Source: Methanobacteriota archaeon
GTDB taxonomy: Archaea; Halobacteriota; Methanosarcinia; Methanosarcinales; Methanoperedenaceae
Direction of reading: 5' to 3'
DNA length: 13,175 nt
NCBI GenBank assembly: GCA_018900975.1
Contig: JAHIFK010000232.1
Span: 1-13,175, forward strand
Shown: one piece after another, positions 7,441 to 12,777 of the stretch
Layout of the letters: each line of letters starts with the position of its first letter
Position numbering within the stretch: the stretch's first letter is position 1
The notes under the pieces: generated by a model
Seen by the model: the letters and a program-made list of their open reading frames with translations, nothing else
The model's database searches: none
Told to the model about the DNA's origin: nothing
Made by a program: the position numbers and the translations under genes

Positions 7441-7630
7441 TAAGTTTCTGCATCTCTTTTGCCTCTTTAAGTGTCATCGTTCCTGCTAATTCTCGCAGAT
7501 CTTTCTTGACAGGATGAGGACGGACTGTTACTACGACATTTTCATGTTCATTTATGCCCTTTAGCGGCTTAATGGGTTTTAATACATTATCTTCATATAC
7601 GGCTTCTATTGTCTGGGTCGTGCTATTCAT
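7403..7630 (-). CDS. DUF104/AF2212-type VapB-like antitoxin
   Basis: This 75-residue protein contains IEAVYEDNVLKPIKPL, the signature of the DUF104 (AF2212/PG0164-like) antitoxin family, whose N-terminal beta fold binds DNA or helps dimerise. The C-terminal helix (LKEAKEMQKLIDEEFENIEGEW) presumably covers the toxin. Of two close start codons, the ATG at 7628-7630 is preferred because GAGG lies six bases upstream. The ATG at 7634-7636 would touch that motif. A TATA-like box lies about 40 bases upstream. The gene overlaps the PIN toxin frame by up to 38 bases depending on the toxin start. The pair is expected to be autoregulated, as is usual for VapBC modules, though no operator is evident. Confidence 0.75.
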   Translation of the reverse strand: MNSTTQTIEAVYEDNVLKPIKPLKGINEHENVVVTVRPHPVKKDLRELAGTMTLKEAKEMQKLIDEEFENIEGEW

Positions 7631-7664
7631 TATCATCCTCTGATATATGATATCGAGTTGTTAA

Positions 7665-7675
7665 GATATATATTC
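7665..7675 (-). promoter_or_regulatory. Candidate TATA box of the DUF104-PIN operon
   Basis: GAATATATATC on the minus strand, about 40 bases before the chosen ATG at 7630, leaving room for a short leader with the GAGG ribosome binding site. A second AT-rich element, ATCATATATCA (7640-7650), overlaps the expected start and could be an operator. Confidence 0.4.
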
Positions 7676-7791
7676 TCTCTGTCTGCTTAAATACCCAAGT
7701 CCGGTCAAAAACGTTTCAACAATAAGCAAATATGAATTCATGGTTTTCGTTGATAGCAGGATTACTAAATTCCCGTAACGACAAAAAGGTC

Positions 7792-7809
7792 TGGATAAAC
7801 TTAATACAA
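7792..7809 (+). promoter_or_regulatory. Weak candidate promoter of the dehydrogenase gene
   Basis: The AT-rich stretch GATAAACTTAATACAA lies about 45 bases before the ATG at 7845, and no better TATA-like sequence is close. The wider divergent gap 7631-7844 holds the two opposing promoters and no evident gene. Confidence 0.25.
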
Positions 7810-7844
7810 TTTGAGCCAATCATGGGGCAAAAGAGAAGATAATC

Positions 7845-8861
7845 ATGAGTAAGAAAGCAGCAGTCATAAAAGGCGACGGCGTAGGTCCTGAGCTTGTCAC
7901 AAGCATGCTAAGGGTAGTTGAAGCCGCAGGTACGAAAGTTGAATTTATAATGTGTGAGGCAGGGGCGCAATGGTGGGAAAAGAATGGCGGGGATTCTCTG
8001 ATCCCTCCTGAGACATGGGATACATTATCTAACACGAACGCATGTTTTAAAGGCCCGACCACAACGCCTGGCGGCGCAGGCTCCCCCAGGAGCGTTGCTG
8101 TGTCCATCCGGCAGAAGTTCAACCTTTACGCCAACGTGAGACCGATAAGATCATTCCCTAATACCCAGAAACCCCTGGGGGATGTGGATTTCGTATGCGT
8201 TAGGGAGGGCACGGAAGGACTGTATTTCGGGAAAGAAGTACAGTTGACAGATGACGTTTTCATCGCTATCCGAAAGGTCACGCGTCCTGCATGCAGGAAC
8301 GTGGCGCGTTATGCATTTGATGAAGCAGTGCGGCGGGGATGGAAATCTGTGGTTGCGATACATAAGAGCAACATCCTCAAAATGACGTGCGGTGCATTCC
8401 TTGAGGAAGTGGAAAAAGTCAATAAGGATTATCCCAACATCGAACTGGAGGAATACCATATCGACAACATCGCGCAGCAGCTTATAAAGAACCCGCAGAT
8501 ATTCAACAAGAAAGTCCTTCTCTCAACTAACCTTTTCATGGATATCCTGAGCGAGGAGTGCTCAGCCCTTGTTGGCAGCATCGGTCTTATTTACTCGGCA
8601 AATATCGGGGACAATTATGCAATGTTCGAGCCTGCACACGGCTCTGCGCCAAAATATGCGGGGCTGGACAAGGTTAACCCTGTGGCTACAGTGCTTGCAG
8701 GTGCGTGGCTTCTGGATTACATGGGCGAGCATGAGAACTCAAAAGCGATCTTTGAGGCAACTGAGAAAGTGATATCAGAGGGAAAGAAGGTTACTTACGA
8801 TATGGGTGGGCATGCCAAGTCAAGCGAAATGGTGGATGAGATCATAAAGAGGCTTGGTTGA
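7845..8861 (+). CDS. Isocitrate/isopropylmalate dehydrogenase-family enzyme, probably NADP-type isocitrate dehydrogenase
   Basis: This 338-residue cytoplasmic beta-decarboxylating dehydrogenase would oxidise a (2R,3S)-hydroxyacid, most likely isocitrate to 2-oxoglutarate for glutamate synthesis. It has GDGVGPE (10-16), the substrate arginines R89, R99 and R120, Tyr127, Lys174 (AIHKSN), the metal-binding aspartate region around D207 and D233 (NLFMDILSE), and the cofactor loop H265-GSAPKYAG. K270-Y271 correspond to the Lys-Tyr pair that binds the NADP 2'-phosphate in E. coli Icd, while NAD enzymes have Asp-Ile. S83 matches the Icd serine, but the usual Asn two residues later is Ala85. Homoisocitrate or isopropylmalate dehydrogenase is the alternative. 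The ATG is set by the conserved N-terminus; the ribosome binding site is weak. Its stop codon overlaps the right end of the IS element, and the original end appears to have been Gly-TAA (see findings). Confidence 0.85.
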   Translation: MSKKAAVIKGDGVGPELVTSMLRVVEAAGTKVEFIMCEAGAQWWEKNGGDSLIPPETWDTLSNTNACFKGPTTTPGGAGSPRSVAVSIRQKFNLYANVRPIRSFPNTQKPLGDVDFVCVREGTEGLYFGKEVQLTDDVFIAIRKVTRPACRNVARYAFDEAVRRGWKSVVAIHKSNILKMTCGAFLEEVEKVNKDYPNIELEEYHIDNIAQQLIKNPQIFNKKVLLSTNLFMDILSEECSALVGSIGLIYSANIGDNYAMFEPAHGSAPKYAGLDKVNPVATVLAGAWLLDYMGEHENSKAIFEATEKVISEGKKVTYDMGGHAKSSEMVDEIIKRLG

Positions 8862-8865
8862 CACT

Positions 8866-8886
8866 CTCCACGGCTAAAGCCGGGAG
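8866..8886 (-). repeat. Right-end subterminal hairpin of the IS element, probable omega-RNA scaffold end
   Basis: CTCC-CGGC and GCCG-T-GGAG pair around a TTTA loop with one bulged T. The tnpB stop codon TAG (8874-8876) spans the loop and the start of the 3' arm, so the last codons of tnpB and the hairpin are the same DNA. In known TnpB systems the guide RNA covers this end and continues into the flank. The plus-strand ends of the two hairpins are almost identical (8866-8890 and 10172-10196). Confidence 0.75.
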
Positions 8887-10082
8887 ATTCTTGTTTCGCT
8901 GACAAAAACTTGTTCTGGATTGTTGACATCCAGAATAGAGGTTCTTATCTCCGCAAGCGTATTTAGCTTCTCTATATCGAGAGTGCCTGGTTCGGGTGTG
9001 CCCCACCCTACCATTTCTATTCCTCTGAGCTTGATGTTTTGAGCAGCGTTGTAGTCTCTTGGCATTACAGAACCACAATAAGGACACGAATGTATCCTCT
9101 GTGAAAGGTCTTTTGGTACTATTTTGCCACATACACTGCAATCCTGTGTCGTTCCTTTTGCTATGACCTGAACTGCATACTTACCAGCGTTCTCGGCTTT
9201 GTACAATACATAGTTCTCAAACTTACCCCATGATGCATCAAGGATAGCTTTAGATAGTCCGCTGTTTCCCTTTTGAACCATCCGGTCTATGCTTAACTCC
9301 TCAAGGGCTATGAGGTCATAAGTATCAACATAATACCTGCTTGTTTTGTGCAGGAAATCGTTCCTGCGGTTCTCGACTTTCTCATGAACTTTTGCGACTA
9401 TCCATTTCTGTTTCTTTCTATTAAAGCTGCCTTTCTTTCGCCTGGATAATTTTTTCTGCTGTCTCTTTAATTTCTTTTCTGCCTTTTTGACATTTTTTGG
9501 ATGGTCGATGACCAGGCCATTACTGTCTGTTGAGAAATTGGATACGTTCAAGTCTATCCCGACTACTTTTAAGCTGTTTCCTGGTTTCTGATATGACCTG
9601 CGAAAAGTATACCATTCCTTGATTTTGTCTTCAGAAACTATTATTGCAGCCCATTTGTTTGTCTTATTGTGCTTGATTATTATCTGCTTAATAGTGCCAT
9701 CTATCGGTCTACTTATCACAATTGGAATTGTTCCTATTTTACTGAGTTTCAACATATCTCTGTCAATTTTGAAGCCAGTCTGCTCAAATATCATGCTGTG
9801 CCTTGATTTGTGCCTCAGCCTTCCGACCTTTTTACCTTTTTTCTTCAATTCTGAAAGAGCTTTGATGTTATCTCTTATTTGATGAACCACATTCTGAAGC
9901 ACTATGCTGTGGACTTCTTTAATGTCAGGGTACACTTCTTTTAATTGTGGTAGTACAGAATCGTTCCAGATATTGTGTTCCAGACACCAGTTATAGACAA
10001 AGCTGCAAATATGAAGATTGGAAAAGAGTTTCCCTTCAACTTCCTTGCTTGGATATAACTTGAATCTGGTTACTTGTATCAT
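8874..10082 (-). CDS. tnpB: TnpB RNA-guided nuclease (IS605 OrfB family)
   Basis: The product is 402 residues. TnpB proteins are RuvC nucleases guided by an RNA made from the right end of their own element, and are relatives of Cas12. The N-terminal OrfB domain opens with MIQVTRFKLYPSKE and CSFVYNWCLE. RuvC-I is VVGIDLNVSNFS with Asp177, RuvC-II is LIALEELSIDRM with Glu261, and RuvC-III is MPRDYNAAQNI with Asp343. A zinc finger C315-x2-C318 ... C333-x2-C336 separates the last two. All catalytic residues are present, so the protein looks active. A basic segment (about 199-233, KK-rich) is typical and binds RNA. The C-terminus runs into the right-end hairpin. The ATG at 10080-10082 lacks a ribosome binding site; a TATA-like TAATATATATGC lies about 40 bases upstream (10121-10132). 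The gene converges on the dehydrogenase gene. Confidence 0.93.
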   Translation of the reverse strand: MIQVTRFKLYPSKEVEGKLFSNLHICSFVYNWCLEHNIWNDSVLPQLKEVYPDIKEVHSIVLQNVVHQIRDNIKALSELKKKGKKVGRLRHKSRHSMIFEQTGFKIDRDMLKLSKIGTIPIVISRPIDGTIKQIIIKHNKTNKWAAIIVSEDKIKEWYTFRRSYQKPGNSLKVVGIDLNVSNFSTDSNGLVIDHPKNVKKAEKKLKRQQKKLSRRKKGSFNRKKQKWIVAKVHEKVENRRNDFLHKTSRYYVDTYDLIALEELSIDRMVQKGNSGLSKAILDASWGKFENYVLYKAENAGKYAVQVIAKGTTQDCSVCGKIVPKDLSQRIHSCPYCGSVMPRDYNAAQNIKLRGIEMVGWGTPEPGTLDIEKLNTLAEIRTSILDVNNPEQVFVSETRISRL

Positions 10083-10120
10083 ATATTATCAGAAACATTA
10101 TAAGGTTGGTATGATAGCAT

Positions 10121-10132
10121 ATATATTACATC
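10121..10132 (-). promoter_or_regulatory. Candidate TATA box of tnpB
   Basis: GTAATATATATGC on the minus strand, about 40 bases before the tnpB ATG and inside the element, so tnpB carries its own promoter wherever it lands. Confidence 0.4.
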
Positions 10133-10155
10133 AAAGCGGCGCGAAAGTATTATTG

Positions 10156-10208
10156 CAAAGGGGCAATTCATATCCACGGCTGAAGCCGGGAGCTTTCTAG
10201 CCCCTTTG
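10156..10208 (-). repeat. Left-end hairpin of the IS element with an outer nine-base stem
   Basis: The inner hairpin (10173-10191; TCC-CGGC, loop TTCA, GCCG-T-GGA) is the left subterminal palindrome and is preceded by AAAG. Around it, CAAAGGGGC and GCCCCTTTG (10156-10164 and 10200-10208) form a perfect nine-base inverted repeat that has no counterpart at the right end. Together they would fold into one long stem in single-stranded DNA or RNA. Confidence 0.65.
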
Positions 10209-10219
10209 AACCCATTTTT

Positions 10220-10232
10220 GTAATTTTTTTTT
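10220..10232 (+). terminator. Displaced original stop codon and T9 terminator of the dehydrogenase gene
   Basis: Immediately outside the left end of the element the plus strand reads G-TAA followed by nine T residues (10224-10232). Joined to base 8857, this gives the last codon GGG, the stop TAA and a T-tract, the same stop-plus-T9 layout as the ferritin-like gene. The terminator is now 1.36 kb away from the gene it served. Confidence 0.65.
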
Positions 10233-10381
10233 CGAAGAATCATAGAAATTTTCGGATATATACCTATATTTTCTGTCACCGATAGTTGAATATATTAGTA
10301 GGAGGAGAATAGACATAGAATCTATCATTAATTTGGGATGGATTAATTTTATAAAAATTAAAAGATGAGGAGTTGATATTT

Positions 10382-10606
10382 ATGCCGATAATATTCACTG
10401 ATGAAGACCTGATGTATCTTGACAAAGAACAGAATGATCAATTGCAGTCAATTAAAAGATTGATCGATGAAAAGAAAGCGAAAGGCAACACGACATTTTG
10501 CAGAAAATGCGGTCACTTGATGGAATATTTCACAGTTGGAAATGCAAAGCTTCTCCAATGCGGGTTTTGTGGGAACAGGGTCGCTGAAGTGATCAAATTA
10601 GATTAG
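10382..10606 (+). CDS. Small zinc-ribbon protein of unknown function
   Basis: This 74-residue protein has an N-terminal acidic/helical half (FTDEDLMYLDKEQNDQLQSI) and a C-terminal zinc ribbon formed by C40-R-K-C43 and C60-G-F-C63, 16 residues apart, with hydrophobic strands between the knuckles. Such proteins may bind nucleic acid or a protein partner; I do not recognise a named family. The ATG at 10382-10384 is chosen over an in-frame TTG at 10373 because GAGGAG (10367-10372) lies nine bases before the ATG and touches the TTG. A TATA-like TTTTATAAAA (10347-10356) precedes it, but it is so close that the RNA might start after the GAGGAG. The gene stands alone between the IS element and the broken chemotaxis-like gene. 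Confidence 0.7.
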   Translation: MPIIFTDEDLMYLDKEQNDQLQSIKRLIDEKKAKGNTTFCRKCGHLMEYFTVGNAKLLQCGFCGNRVAEVIKLD

Positions 10607-10736
10607 TTGGAAAAATTTGGGTAGATAGTAAGTAAGGTGCGGGGAGTACTTTTACATTCACACTACCACTTTTGGAGAGAAAGGATTTAAATGATAAATC
10701 ATAATAATATAACGGTATGGCGGAGCTGTAAGAATA
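10607..10736 (+). promoter_or_regulatory. Intergenic region with a candidate promoter for the CheB-CheR pseudogene
   Basis: An inverted repeat GATTTA-aatga-TAAATC (10684-10700) is followed by the AT-rich ATAATAATATAA (10701-10712), about 30 bases before the ATG at 10737, a spacing suited to a near-leaderless transcript. GGCGGAG at 10719-10725 is a possible but distant ribosome binding site. I see nothing else in this stretch. Confidence 0.3.
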
Positions 10737-12570
10737 ATGAAAGTTAACAAAAGTAAAGAGAAAAATAAAAAATCCCACAGTTCATCGAATTCAAAAAAAT
10801 CTGATCCTCGTCCCCAGATAGAAACCTCACCCGCCTCTGGCAGCATCTTCCCGGTCGTGGGCATAGGCGCATCCGCAGGCGGACTGGAGGCGATTGAGAA
10901 ATTTTTTTCAAATATGCCGTCTGATAGCGGCATGGCTTTTGTCATTATCAGAAGATTGTAAAGAAAAGGCAATATGCATCATCCTTTCAGGAACAGGGAC
11001 AGAAGGTACTCTTGGCTTAAAAGCCATTGAAGGTGAAGGGGGAATGGTCATGGTGCAGAGTGTAAAATCAGCAGCATACGACGGCATGCCTGCAAGCGCC
11101 ATAGCTACAGGATTTGCGGACTATGTTTTGCCTCCTGAGAAAATGCCTGAGCAACTGCTAAACTATGTAAAACAACCTTACATTAAAGGTACACGTAAAG
11201 TCGCATTGAGCGAACAAATCGCCCCCCTGCAGAAAATATTTGTCATTTTGCGGGACAGGACAGGGCATGATTTTTCCCTTTATAAAGAGAGCACTATCAA
11301 CCGCCGCATTGAAAGACGGATGAATGTCCATCAGATCGAAAAGCTTACGGATTATGTCAGATATCTTTCGGAAAACCCATCTGAAATAGATATCCTATTT
11401 AAAGAACTCCTGATAGGCGTTACCAATTTTTTCAGGGATCCAGAAGCTTTTGAAATTCTCAGAAAAAAATTACTTCCTGACATGCTTAAGAACAAGACGC
11501 CTACCATGCCTGTACGGGTCTGGGTCTCGGCGTGTTCAACTGGCGAAGAAGCATATTCCATGGCAATGATCTTTAAGGAGTATTTACACGAAATACAAAG
11601 TGATATAAAATTCCAGATCTTTGCTACTGATGTGGATAAGGATGCTATTGAAACAGCCCGTGCTGGGGTATACCCTGCAAGTATTGCCGTGGATGTATCA
11701 CAGGAACGTCTTACGCGTTTTTTCACAAAAGCAGAGGACTCTTACAGGGTTAAGAAAGAAGTCAGGGAAATGGTGACCTTTGCTCTCCAGAGCCTGATAA
11801 AGGACCCGCCCTTCTCTTCATTAGACATGGTGAGCTGCAGGAACCTCCTGATATATCTCAATCCTTTGTTGCAGAAGAAAGTTATTAGCACTTTACATTA
11901 TTCCTTAAAGAAAGATGGGATACTTTTCCTGGGTAATTCTGAGACCATAGGTGAATTCACTGACCTCTTTTCAGCCTATGACAGGAAATGGAGAATTTAT
12001 CAAAGCAAAGGCGGGTCTCACATTTTGATCGGGGATTTTTCCCACATAGGGCAGGCAGGTGCGTTCGCTAAAATAAAAGAACCTTTAAAATCCGTGGAGA
12101 CCAGTATTGGTGGTCATATAGAAAAGATGCTGCTTGAGAACTATGCCCCTTCATGCGTTATTATTAATGAAAAAGAAGATATTCTTTATTTTCATGGAAA
12201 AACCGGAAAATACTTAGAACCAGCGCCGTGAAAAGCAGGTCTTAAGATCGTGGAAATGGCGCGCGAAGGTTTAAAACATGAATTAAATATTGCTATCCGC
12301 AAGACAATCGCCCAGAAAAAAGACACTGAAAACAAAACCATATTTGAGATAAACAATAGCTTGTGGGATATTCCAGCGCTTCGAAAGCTCCTGGAAGAGA
12401 TCCTGCCTGAGAATACCGCGTTCAATGACTTTGCGGTTGAGCATGATTTTCCAGGAGTTGGATATAAGAAGATGCTTCTCAATGCCCGCAGGATACATCA
12501 TGCGGGAGCGGGCGCAGAAAGGATACTGCTTGCGATCGAAGACGTTACTGATAAAAATGGAAGTGGATGA
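10737..12570 (+). pseudogene. Decayed CheB-CheR-PAS fusion protein gene (chemotaxis methylesterase/methyltransferase-like signalling protein)
   Basis: The intact family has a CheB methylesterase domain, a CheR methyltransferase domain, a coiled coil and PAS domains. Here the frame from 10737 gives a Ser-rich linker and PVVGIGASAGGLEAIEKFFS up to MAFVII. It then stops at 10962 because the middle of CheB is missing. The frame resumes at about 10945 with LSEDCKEKAICIILSGTGTEG and the end of CheB. CheR is complete: N-terminal helices, the SAM-binding VRVWVSACSTGEEAYSMAM, and PPFSSLDMVSCRNLLIYL. A TGA at 12229-12231 replaces the Gly codon expected in PAPGKAG. The same frame continues to 12570 with WDIPALRKLLEEILP and NARRI...ERILLAIEDVT, the end of the last PAS domain. 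The coiled coil and first PAS between QKK (about 12318) and FEINN are missing. CheB has lost its catalytic His. A CheR fragment might still be translated, but the signalling protein is dead. Confidence 0.85.
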
Positions 12571-12606
12571 TCTCGATCCATCAAAGCAAAAGATGTGATT
12601 GAGACA

Positions 12607-12716
12607 TGCCCAGGACGGGATCCGAACCCGTGACCTCCAGATTTCTCAGGAAGCTTCAGCGCCTCATCAAAATATCCCTATGAGTCTGGCGCCCTAACCG
12701 ACTAGGCCACCTGGGC
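12607..12716 (-). tRNA. tRNA-Met (CAT), elongator type, with a 36-base intron
   Basis: The mature 74-base tRNA has acceptor GCCCAGG/CCTGGGC, U8-G9, D-arm GCCT...GGGC with GG in the loop, anticodon stem CCAGA/TCTGG, variable loop AGGTC, T-arm ACGGG-TTCGGAT-CCCGT and discriminator A (12607). The anticodon CAT lies at 12680-12682. The anticodon stem lacks the three G-C pairs of initiators, so it is the elongator Met or, less likely, the CAU-reading Ile tRNA. CCA is not encoded. A TATA-like stretch TGTTTTAATA (12740-12750) sits about 28 bases upstream of the 5' end. Confidence 0.9.
12643..12678 (-). other. tRNA intron with a canonical bulge-helix-bulge splice site
   Basis: 36 bases inserted between nucleotides 37 and 38. 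The exon bases CTCA (32-35) pair with TGAG near the 3' end of the intron to give the four-base central helix. The three-base bulges TAG and AAA hold the cut sites (TA|G and AA|A), and GGA/TCC continues the helix inside the intron. This is the standard archaeal splicing endonuclease substrate. Confidence 0.85.
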
Positions 12717-12739
12717 ATCACCCCTACATGCAAAGAAGG

Positions 12740-12752
12740 TATTAAAACATAT
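12740..12752 (-). promoter_or_regulatory. TATA box of the tRNA gene
   Basis: ATGTTTTAATA on the minus strand, centred about 28 bases upstream of the mature 5' end at 12716, the usual distance for archaeal tRNA promoters. Confidence 0.4.
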
Positions 12753-12777
12753 CGCCATTATGGGCTGTGGGACATAA

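Larger units (their letters stand above)
8858..10219 (-). mobile_element. IS200/IS605-group element with tnpB only (IS1341-like organisation, IS608-like ends)
   Basis: The element is 1362 bases, oriented on the minus strand. Left end: the target TTAC (plus GTAA at 10220-10223), 23 bases, the tetranucleotide AAAG (10193-10196), then a hairpin CTCCCGGC-TTCA-GCCGTGGA. Right end: GAAT (8887-8890), a hairpin CTCCCGGC-TTTA-GCCGTGGAG (8866-8886), five bases, and the terminal TCAA (8858-8861). In IS608 the left and right cleavage sites are TTAC and TCAA, and the guide tetranucleotides 5' of the two hairpins are AAAG and GAAT. All four are found here in the right places. No target duplication is expected or seen. 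There is no tnpA, so movement would need a Y1 transposase supplied in trans. The ends are inferred from these motifs and from the clean reconstruction of the interrupted gene. Confidence 0.85.

Noticed and set aside
7821..7841. ATG at 7821 as a leader peptide or earlier dehydrogenase start
   Set aside because: It opens only six codons before a stop, out of frame with the enzyme, and nothing suggests attenuation.
7820..8122. Minus-strand frame at the start of the dehydrogenase gene
   Set aside because: It lies opposite a strongly conserved enzyme start and has no supporting signal or family.
10172..10196. The two near-identical hairpins read as right ends of two tandem IS copies, or as a short repeat array
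   Set aside because: The tetranucleotides before them differ as expected for a left end (AAAG) and a right end (GAAT), and TTAC and TCAA lie on the proper outer sides, so one element explains both. Two units 1.3 kb apart are not a CRISPR array.
10079..10279. Minus-strand frame containing KLPASAV, which resembles the translated end of a TnpB element
   Set aside because: It is the left-end hairpin read as protein. The resemblance to the translated right-end hairpin comes from the shared hairpin sequence, not from a second tnpB remnant.
10297..10372. AGGAGGAG stretch (about 10299-10306) as a ribosome binding site of a small gene
   Set aside because: No ATG, GTG or TTG follows at a suitable distance with an open frame; the only reading is about 17 codons from an ATA.
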